Positions 45,478-55,895 of a stretch of 64,000 nt of DNA are shown piece by piece. The translations under genes were made by a program, and so were the position numbers. The first letter of the stretch is position 1; every line of letters begins with the position of its first letter. The stretch lies in NCBI GenBank assembly GCA_037957365.1, contig JARHVA010000001.1, positions 10,670,501-10,734,500 on the forward strand. The letters run 5' to 3'. The notes under the pieces are model-generated. The model was not told where the DNA came from, searched no databases, and saw only the letters and a list, made by a program, of their open reading frames with translations. This stretch comes from Torreya grandis (taxonomy: Eukaryota > Streptophyta > Pinopsida > Cupressales > Taxaceae).

Positions 45478-46299
45478 TGGTTTTCATCCCCAAACCTGTG
45501 CACATGAGGGTTTTCGTCCTATGTAAAATATTGAAGTTGTTGCCCCATATTTGCAAAACAAAGGTTTTGTAAAAGTGTTTGAATGATTGAATGAATGATT
45601 CTTCACTTTTTCCAATCAATTATTTTGATAAGCTCTTTTCATCCAAAACCCAAAAAGTCATTAATATTACTTTTAATTTAATATTCACCTTTTTCCATCC
45701 TTATAATTATCAATCTTTTTGGCCATGTATTTGTTTTTTGGCCTCATTCAAGAATAATACACTAAGTGTCCCTTTTTTTTCCAAATTATAACTTAAAGTA
45801 CCTTTTTGAACAACTTAATCAATTATTGTAATATTATTTCCCTTTTTTAATCCCCCCTTAGCCCACAGGAAATAAAAATAGGCTTCGAGCCCAACAATTT
45901 AATTAATTCGAAAAGAGGGGCATTACATGGAAAGTGCCCTCTTCTGCATATTTGAGTTTGTAAACAAAATGAGAGAGACACCGAGCTGGACCATACGGCA
46001 AAAATTGATATACATCCCAAGTGTTTCCCCCACACAGCAGCAACCCAATCATCAAAAAACTAACTAGAGGGCAACTCATTCTTATTCAAGCAGACAAAAA
46101 AACTCCCACACTTTTAAACTTTGTCTCTTCCTTCTTTAACACATCTACCATAGCATCATTAGGGGCTAGGGTAAAACATGACGCTTTGGCAGAGGGCTTA
46201 CCTAACGAACCATCATCCCCTTCTCCATTTCCGTTCAGATCTACGCAATCTCCATGGCTACAAATGTTGAATTAAGCCCAGGCTGGGATATCCACCCCA

Positions 46300-47306
46300 G
46301 ACTCTTCTTGCACCGCATCTCTATGCATTCCAACTAACCTCAATAACACTATTCATAACAATAGGGTTTCTTAATTTCAATACCCAAACTACTACACCTT
46401 AGTTGATACAATGACTTCTCCCATGTGCGAGAAGCATAAAAATTATAAAGTTCAGGGTAAAGTCATAGCCCCTCTCCCAAAAGTCACCATGGCCAAATAG
46501 CAAGTGGAACTACACCACAAATGAAAAACAAAAAGAACAAAACAAGAAAGCACACAACCAGCACAAAAAGAGGCAAACCATCACAGGGAATAAGACTAAG
46601 AGCAGATTTGCATAAGACCAAGATGCATGTAAAGAAAGCTTGAAGGTGCTCTTATGGAAGATGACTTTTCATCTCCCCAAGTACAAAGCTCCAAGCTTCC
46701 TCCCTTCATAAAGTCCAACTATTATAAATCACAGCCTTCATTTAGAAGAAAGTCCCCTATAAATAACTTTAGCACAAACATATAGATAAAAAGAGCCCCC
46801 TTAAAGTGGTTAACATTGGGCCTCACATTATATTAAGACCTCTCTATCTTACCACGTTGAAGTGTTGGACTTTTAAGATTAAAGATCCCATGAACTAAAG
46901 TGGACCTCAAAGGATGTGTGCCCAAGGGACTGCAACTTGACTCAATAGTAACGACTTTGGTTCAACTCTAAGACCTAGAGACTAAGAATAAAGAATCATA
47001 AGACTCAAAGGTATAGGACCCAGACCCTTGATATGCAATATGAATACTCCATAATACGACAAACAGACATTTATCAAAATGCAGTCTGCCTCCCTTTTAA
47101 TAGAGATACTTATTAAATATGAAGGCTCACCCATAGGAAAATATAATGTGTAGGACCACTTGTCCTGTGAAAAGAAGACAGACGCCTTGGGACCATACAT
47201 AATTCAAAGGACATGAATAACAAAGGAACCCTTTATCTCTATGACTCCCTGAAATGTTTTGGGACATTACTGATCATACCATACTTTTGTTTGTACATTT
47301 TGGCAG
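46300..47306. other. No supported gene
   Basis: Non-coding, probably the LINE 5' flank followed by unique sequence. Only short chance frames (for example 47200-46982). Confidence 0.45.
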
Positions 47307-47519
47307 GACTTGAGACTCGGGACTTAAACCATGTGCCATTTAAAACTGGAGACAAAGCATGTGAATATCAGCACTTGATTTCTGAGGATGGATTGATTCA
47401 ATTGGATGTTTACCCAAATTGGAGTCCATGCAAACGAATTCTAGCTTTAGAAAACTGGAATTTAACTTTCCTTCATGGACCTTTTCCTATAGTTGCATTG
47501 CTTTTGCTCGTACAGAAAG
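47307..47519 (+). CDS. Internal exon of an unrecognised protein-coding gene
   Basis: A 213-bp exon bounded by TTTTGGCAG on the left and AAAG followed by GTATAAA on the right. It is symmetric in phase (starts with two bases of a codon and ends with one). It encodes about 70 residues with several cysteines and tryptophans (DKACEYQHLISEDG, YPNWSPCKRI, ENWNLTFLHGPFPIV) ending in a hydrophobic stretch (VALLLLVQK). Composition and codon pattern are those of a real gene and unlike the surrounding sequence. I do not recognise the family and see no neighbouring plus-strand exon, so other exons may be far away. It points towards the minus-strand gene on its right. Confidence 0.6.
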
Positions 47520-48394
47520 GTATAAAATGTTATACTTTCTTTTGTTATATGTATTATGATAGACCATTGACCACTTTGTGGTAACCTATACACAGTATCT
47601 GTTTCTTACTATGATCTGAGAAGATACTCACCACCCTCATGAAACATTGCTGGGCATTATATGAAGACAGATTAAAGATGAATTGGTTTTCAACAGATCA
47701 CAAACAGTGTCTGTTGTTCCAAAAACTTAATAAATGTTGAGGGTAAAAATCTTGCCTATACCTTGCATCTATATCTGCATATGAATTATGCTATTTTTCT
47801 ATTAAACACATCAGATAGTCATATAAGGGATCCATACGATAAAGAAAATTTCAAACTGTAGATTGCATGCACAACCTGGTAGGAGAAGTGAAATGAAATA
47901 TAGATTTTGAAAGAAATTTAATATGAAAATAGAAGGGATATGTCATGGAAAATGGAGGAAGAAGAATACCAAGCAAATACAGGATATATACTGGACAAGC
48001 ATAAACCTGCTCTGTCCGATTCTATGTTCATTCTTTTTAGAAAATTTGTTATCATGGCCTTCAACGTTTACAATATGTTTTATAATTTATGCATACAAAA
48101 GATCCTCCAACATTAAAGAAGTTTTGTATAGCATGCAGCAGTATCACCAACAGTAAAACTCAGAATTAACACAGCTGTTATAAATCATTTAAGTTCTTGA
48201 TTTCAAGTTATGTTTAAAATACACCCTATGCACTTTGTGAAAACCTTTTCAAATTCTTCAACTGAGGATAAGTGCCTATCAAAACAAGTGCCTACGTCAA
48301 ATCCTCTTGAAAGAGAAAAAATCCCTGTATGGTTATAAAGCCTACAAGAGCAACAACATATAAAGGAGGGCATTGTGGGAGAACTTGTCCTTAC
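47520..48394. other. Intron or intergenic; 3' end of the GBP-like gene not resolved
   Basis: Downstream of the exon ending at 48395. A possible next exon begins after a CTTGTAG at 48346, but in phase 0 it meets a stop after two codons, so either the protein ends there or the real next exon is elsewhere. Confidence 0.4.
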
Positions 48395-48520
48395 CTTCTC
48401 TGAGATGATTTCATCATTATCTGGAAATGGAATCATCTTGGACACAGAATCCCTATAGCGAAGTGAAATGGCAGACACCAACTTCTCACAAAATGCTATT
48501 ATCTCTGCGTTGTTTTGGGC
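48395..48520 (-). CDS. Exon of GBP-like gene (most 3' one seen)
   Basis: A 126-bp exon of 42 codons, phase 0 at both ends, with acceptor TTTATGTAG and donor AAG/GTAAGG. It encodes AQNNAEIIAFCEKLVS and RYRDSVSKMIPFPDNDEIIS. It follows the exon at 48769 in register. By position it belongs to the helical C-terminal part of the protein. Confidence 0.75.
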
Positions 48521-48768
48521 CTACATAAAAAAAGGCAGATTGTTTAATAATCACAACAACAAGGTGTGAGGCTCTTTCTGGTTTCTGTACACAGTATACA
48601 TATCTGCTGAGCAGTAAAAGATAATCTGACGTGTAAAAGAATTCAAGGTATTCAGCTCATGAAAGACATTGACTAAATATCAAAACGAAATACGGCGAAT
48701 AAGGAACAAGACAGGAAAGGATAATATTAGAGAAACTAAAATTGTAAAATTGTGTATGACATATATAC

Positions 48769-49198
48769 CTGACTTTCACTGTGCCGCTGTTTTGACCACT
48801 GCAAGCATTGGAATTGATGGAAATCATAAAGCTCGTTACCAGAGCCAATCCAGCTTAGCCCTCCTCCTTTTACTGCCCCATCATATGCTTCCTGAGCAGC
48901 CTTCAAACTGGTAGAATGAGCGTCAGTTAGTTTTGTCGGTGGCGGAGGCCTGTCGCGTCTCTCACTATCACCAGCAATAATTTTCTGTTCCTCATTCATG
49001 TAATTCTCAATGACAGCAGAAAAGGCATCATTGTATGCTCTCTGGTATGCAGCTTTTCCACTGTTAAGTATGGATGTAATCTTTCCCACATTGATATGCG
49101 CAACTTGATCACATTTAACCAGAATTTGCTCATGCATTTGCTTACATGCTTCATGGTATTGCTGACTACCTTGGTGGGGACCAACAAGGGACTCGTAC
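48769..49198 (-). CDS. Exon of GBP-like gene (helical region)
   Basis: A 430-bp exon with acceptor TATGTTCAG and donor CAG/GTATAT. It starts with the last base of a split codon and ends in phase 0. The 143 complete codons give a helix-rich sequence (YHEACKQMHEQILVKCDQVA, SILNSGKAAYQRAYNDAFSA, DAHSTSLKAAQEAYDGAV) with a short proline run (RPPPPTK). Helical C-terminal regions with Y/A-rich repeats are usual after the GTPase domain of guanylate-binding proteins; that is a family expectation and not a match I could test. There are no stops, and the exon is conserved in frame. Confidence 0.75.
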
Positions 49199-49399
49199 CT
49201 GAACATAAAAAGTTGTTTCCATGATTCAAAATTATAATCATCTGATCTTTCGATAATATGCAGTGACGAAACAGTGAACTTAAGAAGGAATATGCATGAT
49301 GTTCAAATTCAACCTTAAATAGCAAGGAGTTTTATAATTTATCGAGGTATTACAACTTCATAGTTAGTTTATGTGAATACATTGGAAAGTACAATGGTT

Positions 49400-49790
49400 C
49401 ACAACGATTGGACACTGTTCTGCGACACTTTTGGGGATTTTAGTATTACAATTGTACAAAACAGAAGACGGAGATTGAGCAAAATTGCAGCAACGTTTCA
49501 TTAGCTGGAGAAGAAGTTACAAGACACTTGATCATAATTTTAAAAGCATATATATGATCTCTCAACTTCTATCTTTCATATCCAATATTGACTTCATTTA
49601 CATGCAATATTCTATCCTCGATAGTTGGTCATAATTCATTCTGCCCCACCCCATATCTAGATAGGGGCCCTCCAGATATTTAGGCAGTGTTCTCCCCTCT
49701 CCCATTGCCATATAGAGATATGGTGATGTATAATATACACGAGCATTAACAATATATCCATCAATACCAACACTCCCCCCTAGTGGCCAT
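49400..49790 (-). repeat. Probable Copia-type 3' LTR relic
   Basis: On the minus strand a GGGGGGAG purine tract is followed at 49772 by TGTTGGTATTGATGG, the usual junction between polypurine tract and 3' LTR in Copia elements. The upstream 200 bases (AATGGTTGAATATGGCCACTA) also look like the end of a Copia interior. The distal LTR end is unclear (about 49400). Confidence 0.45.
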
Positions 49791-50880
49791 ATTCAACCAT
49801 TAAAAGATTCTCCTTGGCATGTGCTTTCTTTTACACATTCTAACTGAACTCTGCTGCATAAGCCCTTTCCACTTGTAAGCTGAATATGTCCATCATCATT
49901 TTTACCCAAATGGCCAGAACCTGCCAATACAGTGCTTACTTCTGGCTATCATTACTCGATGCATTACATCTATTTTTGCATCTTCAAATGTATTGTAACT
50001 TCATTTTGGCCTTTTCATCACAGTGCAGTCAAGTTGGGAATTGTTTATGGGAAATGTTTTGTTAAACTCATTTTTCATTATTTTTTCAAATAGATTTGCC
50101 AGTTGGAAAATTTTCAAAATAAATCTAGCCAAGTACATGTATAAAATGTATATTCAGTTACTATATCCACTACAAATTACAAGTAATAATAGAAAATTCT
50201 ATGTTTTCCTGAAATAATAGTCTATAATACAATTTTCTTTCTTATTTATTGAAATGGTAAGAATCACCAACTATTTTATGCTCCTAAAAAATTTCCATTC
50301 CCTAAAATTGTCCCTCCTGTTGGATGTTTCGCAACTTCAGGCCCGGTCATTCATGGCATGGCAATATGGGCATTTCTCGGATATGGGTAAAATAAAATAA
50401 AATTCCAAGTTATTCTGTCTTCATCAGTCCACACAAATCACTGTGAATCAGTAACAGCTCCCGGTTTGTTTTTCACTCTTTATTATCAAATTGTTCTTAA
50501 TATCGTCTAATTATACCCTGCAAAATCTTTTCCCCTCTAAATTCCATGTAATCCATGCACCATATTTTCTTATGACAAAAGAATAAGGCAGGTGCAGTCA
50601 AGATGGCCATGCACCTTTTTTTAAACAACTTGTAGAAATTGTCTTTATGATGTAGGAGCATCCAAGAGTTTGTGCAATCTTGCATTAACCAAAAACAGAG
50701 TGGAGTGTATTTGTTTTGGTTTTGGGTTGTGGCGTTGTTGGTGTGAGTTTTTTACCTCTTAGAGTAACGTTGCAAAAGTATTCCTTTTGCCACAAGAAAA
50801 GTGCGAAGATCTTTTGTCTGATCTGTCAGTCTGCATGGAGTATTAAGTCACAGTTATTTGTCAAAAATGTTTCTTTAACT
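49791..50880. other. No supported gene
   Basis: AT-rich intronic sequence. The part next to 49790 may be Copia interior. Confidence 0.4.
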
Positions 50881-50889
50881 GCAATAAGA

Positions 50890-51520
50890 ATTAGAAGATG
50901 AAATTGAGGTCATAGCACTTGACACTTACAACCTCTGTACCAAATTTCAGGGCATTTGGAATCACCACGGAAGCATACCATCTGATTTTGTCAAAACACT
51001 TGGAAGGATGTTTCTCCTTCTGTGGTAAGAATTGTATTGCCAAATGTGGTGAGATGATAGTACATGACACGTACAACCTATGTGTCAAATTTCAAATCGT
51101 TTAGAGCTACAACAGTAATGTACCATCCATTTATGTCAGTCTGCGTTATCTATGTAGTCTGCGACACGTGGCAAGATGGTTCTTTACCTGCGGTAACCTA
51201 AGGTAGGAATTGGATGGCCAAATTTGGTGAGATGATATAAAATTTAGTCTCCGAGCTATATTTCAAATTTCAGGTCAATTGAATGAACTACGGTAAAGTT
51301 ATGTTAGTTTTGGTAACTGTCGTTTAGCCTAAAAACATCATTTATGTAGTCTATGACACTTGGCAAGATGGTTCTTTACCTGGAATAAGAGTTAGAAGGC
51401 CAAATTTGGTGAGATGGTAGGAATAGTAGTGTACAATTTGTGTTTCAAATTTTAGATCAATTGGATAAACAGCAGTGAAATTATGATAATTTTGGTAACT
51501 GTCGTTCAACCTGAAAATGT
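50890..51520. repeat. Degenerate tandem repeat, period about 180 bp, 3-4 copies
   Basis: The word CCAAATTTGGTGAGATGATAG or a close variant recurs near 51040, 51218 and 51399 (spacings about 178 and 181). GACACTTGGCAAGATGGTTC and CAAATTTCAGGTCAATTG variants recur at matching offsets. Copies differ by substitutions and small gaps. Confidence 0.75.
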
Positions 51521-52598
51521 CACTCGAATACTGTTGGCGTGAAAATTTGTCAGGAGGACAAATCGATGACTTCACATCAACAGCATGGGGAATAGACTCC
51601 CACCCCTATTAGCAGGTGGAGATACCTTTATTGAAAGCCAAAATCAAAAAGCAAGAAATATTTACAAACAATGGAATGTAAATCATGGGTAGTACTTTTA
51701 ACCCGAAAGTACGAAAAGGAGCTTTGAGAAAGGAATATGTATAGAAGGAAGGAGAGAGGAGAGAAATTGTTTGAGCAACAAAATCGTCAAGTTATAAACC
51801 AGAGACTAGACGAAAGTGTTGAGGGAAAATTTCGACTTTCGAAAGAGGAAAATCTCTCTCATTCAATGGGTTGAAAATACGTAATCATATATGTAAGGAT
51901 ATGAAACATACACCAAAAGACCATCTAACTCTGATAACAGAAACCAATAACCCTTACAACTAAGAAATTGTCTCTATTCCTACTGAGATTTTCACGTGTA
52001 TTGGAAATGTAAATTACAACTCAAAATAGAAGCTTTGTAATCTAATCTCTTATTCTCAACAGTTTGAAATTTATAACAATAGCAAGGAAAATCAAATACA
52101 ATGAATTGAACGAAAGATGTAATTCAAAAGATATAACTAATGCAAAGTTTAGAAACACCTTTCTTGTATTGATTATGAAGAGTAAAAAGACTGATCTCCT
52201 TTTACAATGCTTTGCCAAAAATTCTATCTACTTCAAACCCTTATTATGAAGCTCTAACTTGTATTTATAGGCAAAAATGAGTGGTTATGCTGCAAAACCA
52301 CCTAGTTTGCCTTTTTACAAAAGTGCTAAAATATCAATGAGAAATTACAATTTTGAAAAGGTGCAAAAACTCTTTATGCAATTAGCACCACTTGAGAAAA
52401 CCATTGGGGTTTTGCACTACTTGCAAAAGCACATCATCAACTTGCACAACTTGAAAAAGCAAGTTGGCAAAATTGACAAGACAATTTGCAAAAATACAAT
52501 GCACATTTTCAAGGGGAAAAGAATGCAATTACATAAGTTAGGTACAAAAAAACAAGAGAGAACGCAAGAACACTGAAAGCAAATCTTCATTCTTCTTG
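51521..52598. other. No supported gene
   Basis: AT-rich. 52320-52560 is rich in TTGCAAAA/ACTTGCA words that also occur at 57300-57450, on the other side of the unknown reading frame. This may be a shared low-complexity composition or worn terminal repeats. Confidence 0.35.
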
Positions 52599-55500
52599 TT
52601 AACATATTGACAACCCTTTTCCTTTTAAGAAATCATCGAATCTCTGGAGGATCACCCTGATCAAGTCTTCATCTGGTCCATCTGTGTACCTATAGGCAAA
52701 GTCCGTTGAGTAATCTAACTCTTTCATTTCCTGATGCTTGATTCGAAGACTATTGATTTTCATATCCAAATTATCTACATTCACTTGGTACTGAGACAAC
52801 CGACAAAGTTCTTCATAACCGAACGCAGATGTAGTGGCAATGTTTTGGATTCGTTCTTTGAATTCTCCAATTATGGTCTCAATTAAAATCAAATTTCCCT
52901 CTTGATCCTTGTCGTTGACAAAATGACAATCCAACTTCTTGACTTCATTGTCAATCTCCATCATTGTGTCGTTCCCAAGTGACCTTGCATTACTAAATTT
53001 TTTAGCACATTCTTGAAGAGACTGGATTCTAAATTTAATGGCCCAAAGAAATTAACTCTGATAGACAATTTCATCTTCACTGATTACCCCTTTTTCAATA
53101 AGATCAACAGAAGGAAAATTCGAGAATTCAACCAACCCAGGCATGAGTTCCTCCCAATTTTGTTTTTCTTGAGCATATCCATTTACCTTTGTTACTAGTT
53201 CATATTGTGATTGAATCTCAAAAAATGTCATTGCTATGGCGAGAATTGTTGAGACCCCATGCTCTGCAACTTTTTCAATCCAAACTTTCCCCGTATTACC
53301 CATTTGGCCCACTTCTCTCACTCTTTCCAGTGTTTAGGCATGAAGACTCGAGGAAGTGATAGTTGATTGAATTGGCCCGATCAATCTATGTATTATTGAT
53401 CTCAATTGTTCCACTTTCTCTTTCAGTTCATTTTTCGTCGCCTTCTCTTTGTCCATTTTTTCATGTATGGTGCCAATTGCCAACTGAACATCTCCTTTCA
53501 TTCCTTCTCTAATTGATTTTCCCAAATGAACTCTGGAGACGTGGTAGTCTTCAACCTTGATTTCTAACTTATCCATTTCAACTATTGGGACGGCCACCTC
53601 TGCATACTTTTCTCTCTTTTCATTTGTCACCATTCATGAAACTGTCTTTGCTTTCTTTGGCCTTTTTGAGAAAGTTGTCAAGGTTTCAAAATCTCTCTCT
53701 TCAGAGTCAACAATTTTTCTCGTTCTTTTTACTACTGTAGACAACCAATCTGAAGTTGTCGTGCTTGAGGAAGGCAATGGGATAGAAGTTGAAACAAGTG
53801 GATCAATCCTAACTACAGTTGAAAGTGTAATTGCGACAACTTGAGAAGATGTTTCAATTTGCTCTTTTGGATTGATTGTTTCAAGAGAGATTCTTAAAAA
53901 AGGAGCAATGGGCAATTCAAGGTTTGAGGGAGAAGATGAAGAGATAGGAGTAATCTCTTGCAAAGGGAAAGCAAATGACATGGGGAACATTGTATCATCT
54001 AAAGCTAAAAATTGTTGAGTTGTGTTCTCTACTAATTCTTGAGTGAATGGAAAGCTATAAACTGAATCTTCTTGAGAAACTGAAATTTTAGGAGAAGAAA
54101 CATTCTCACCAAACCTTTTTATCTTCAGCTTGATAATCTTTCATGGTTGATTATCTTATTGAGTAGCTTCAGGGTCACGTGCTTCTTCTATCATGGGAGA
54201 TTCTCCACTAGGGCTTGCCTCATCCATCTTTTTTGGCTCATTTTGTTGCTTATAAAAGCCTCCAAATTTGTCTTCCCAAGGAGGTGTAGGGAAATCAACA
54301 TTTGTAACATCAACTCCTTTACCTTTCAACCATCTGAGAGTCATGTCAAGTACAACCCTTGTCCTACTTCTGAGAGAAGTAGATTCCCTTCTATCCCAAT
54401 GTACCACGGGCAATGGCTTTGTCACGATGCCTTCTTTTTCAAAGATGGGGTCCAATGTGACCTCATCATCTACCAATTGTTTTAGCATTTTCATTATGTC
54501 AAACCAGACTATTTGTCTCATGATAAACCGTGAATAGTCTTTGATTCTCACTGCTTTCTCATCATCACAATCCATCCAATAGTCTTCAAAATGTGGAACA
54601 CGTTGAAATAGAGATCCAAGATTGTGTTCAATTAAGCCTCTATTGTCAAATGAAACCCTGCTTTCAAATGTCATGAGGTTAACGGGAGACATGTATTGCT
54701 CAACTGTCTTAGCCTTCATAATGAAGGGCAAGTATACCTACCAATAGAGATCGGAAACTTGATCCCTGTTTTGTATCTACTTGTCAAGAACTTGTGTCTT
54801 TCAACAAGTTGTCTCACCAATCCCATTAACACCCATTTATCATTGACGTATCATGGAAGCATGTAAGAAGATATTTCACAACCACAAATTCTCAAATAAG
54901 TGAAGCTTGAAAATTGTATAAACCAAGCTCCCCACCTTGCTACTTCTGTGGTGGTTGCAACTAATATCCTTGAGTTGAAGAGTTCATTTTCAAACAGTTG
55001 GATGACAAAATGAACAAAGCAGTCATTAACTATTTTGAAGTGACGGGTGTTTTCTTTCAATGTTAGCTGAGAATAGAAGTCATACACCATTGTTTTCTCG
55101 AAATCGCCCACTGTATGCAATCCGTCAAAATACCTTTGACTTGTGACAGCATAAACAAGGTACGAAGTCATGTAAAATTTTAACGTGTCTTTTACTTCCA
55201 TGAGTTGTTTGTGAATGGAATTGTTGATCAATTCACCCCAATTGACATATTGTTTATTTCGAATTATGATCCAAATGAACCTGTACATCTAGTTCTGAAA
55301 ATTCTTGGTCATTTGATTTTCCACTACCCTGTGCAAAGTGATCATGTCACTTATCTTATCTTTGAAATCCGATCTTGCAAGAATTTTGGGAAGCCGAGTG
55401 GAGGAATGCTTCGACTTAGTCAACCAAGCCTTGTTGACTTGTTTAGAACATGCTATAACATTGTCGTCCCAAAAACTTTGAGAGGACTCAAGAGTTAGGT

Positions 55501-55895
55501 GCACAAAGGTTTCACAATCCGGAAGGTGAAAAATGCTATCAATTTGCTCGAGAGCAAAACTCACTACCAACTACCCCTGGGAATCTCTTACCTCCCGTGT
55601 CTCTGAATTATAATTATTTGCTACAACCAAAACTAACTCAAGACATTGTAATGATATCGAGAAAGTTGTTGCCTGTGCTAAACCACTGTCACAAATACTC
55701 TAACCAAAATCTGTCTTATGCTCCGCATTCATTCTTTCCCAAAACTCATCCAAGTTGACGTAACCAAGATTGGTATTTGTGATATTTTGTGTTGGATTCC
55801 AATGTCAAAGGAGGTACTATACCCTGAAACTGATATTTCATGACTGCCTTTTCTTTACCCGAGATTGACGATTTTGGAGTAGGTGATGAAGACAT
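52599..55895 (-). pseudogene. Broken gene of about 1,090 codons, unrecognised
   Basis: From the ATG at 55895 (MSSSPTPKSSISGKEKAV) the minus strand can be followed for about 3.3 kb with only two apparent one-base frameshifts (near 55800 and 54735) and at least seven stop codons. The first half looks globular (LDEFWERMNAEHKTDFG, HTVGDFEKTMVYDFYSQ, RGAWF-like WGAWFIQFSSFTYLRICGC, VHWDRRESTSLRSRTRVVLD, FPTPPWEDKFGGFY). A serine/threonine/proline-rich middle follows (ITPISSSSPSNLELP), with a basic RPKKAK motif. The C-terminus is charged and probably coiled coil (KNELKEKVEQLRSIIHRL, IKFRIQSLQECAKKFSNA, DEDLIRVILQRFDDFLKG). I recognise no catalytic motif. It resembles in layout the large plant-mobile-domain or gag-like genes of plant repeats. 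No intron is evident and it sits inside the GBP-like intron, so it is probably element-derived. Confidence 0.6.

Larger units (their letters stand above)
44391..45927 (-). repeat. Solo LTR with 5-bp target duplication
   Basis: The ends are TGAAACATCCC and GGGGCATTACA, and TGGAA occurs directly outside both (44386-44390 and 45928-45932). There is no primer site or internal region, so this is the product of LTR-LTR recombination. Orientation (minus) is inferred from similarity of the ends to the E1 and E2 LTRs. It contains a 27-bp tandem repeat and a MITE-like insertion, and hairpin motifs near 45105, 45480 and 45510. Confidence 0.9.
43568..46280 (-). pseudogene. LINE ORF1, split by the solo LTR
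   Basis: 3' of the LTR, translation gives NPCGMWVDQFATPSLVLEID and KWVEFSNVPIQIWHFLPQG, resembling the DUF4283 region of plant LINE ORF1 proteins, with two stops. An open frame (44098-43568) follows with a zinc knuckle CFLCKKDDHLKNDC (C-x2-C-x4-H-x4-C). 5' of the LTR, 46280-45928 encodes WDVYQFLPYGPARCLSHFVY and related sequence. If the LTR and one TGGAA copy are ignored, the sequences on the two sides are continuous. ORF1 binds the LINE RNA; this one cannot be expressed whole. Confidence 0.78.
39725..46290 (-). mobile_element. Near full-length plant LINE, interrupted by a solo LTR
   Basis: On the minus strand: ORF1 (with DUF4283-like region and CCHC knuckle), ORF2 (endonuclease, RT, C-terminal region) and a 3' UTR ending in TTGGACATTAATAT plus an ATCTTA-type tail, shared with 640-806. 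ORF1 contains a 1,537-bp solo LTR. Both ORFs carry stops and frameshifts. The 5' boundary beyond about 46290 is not defined. Confidence 0.82.
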
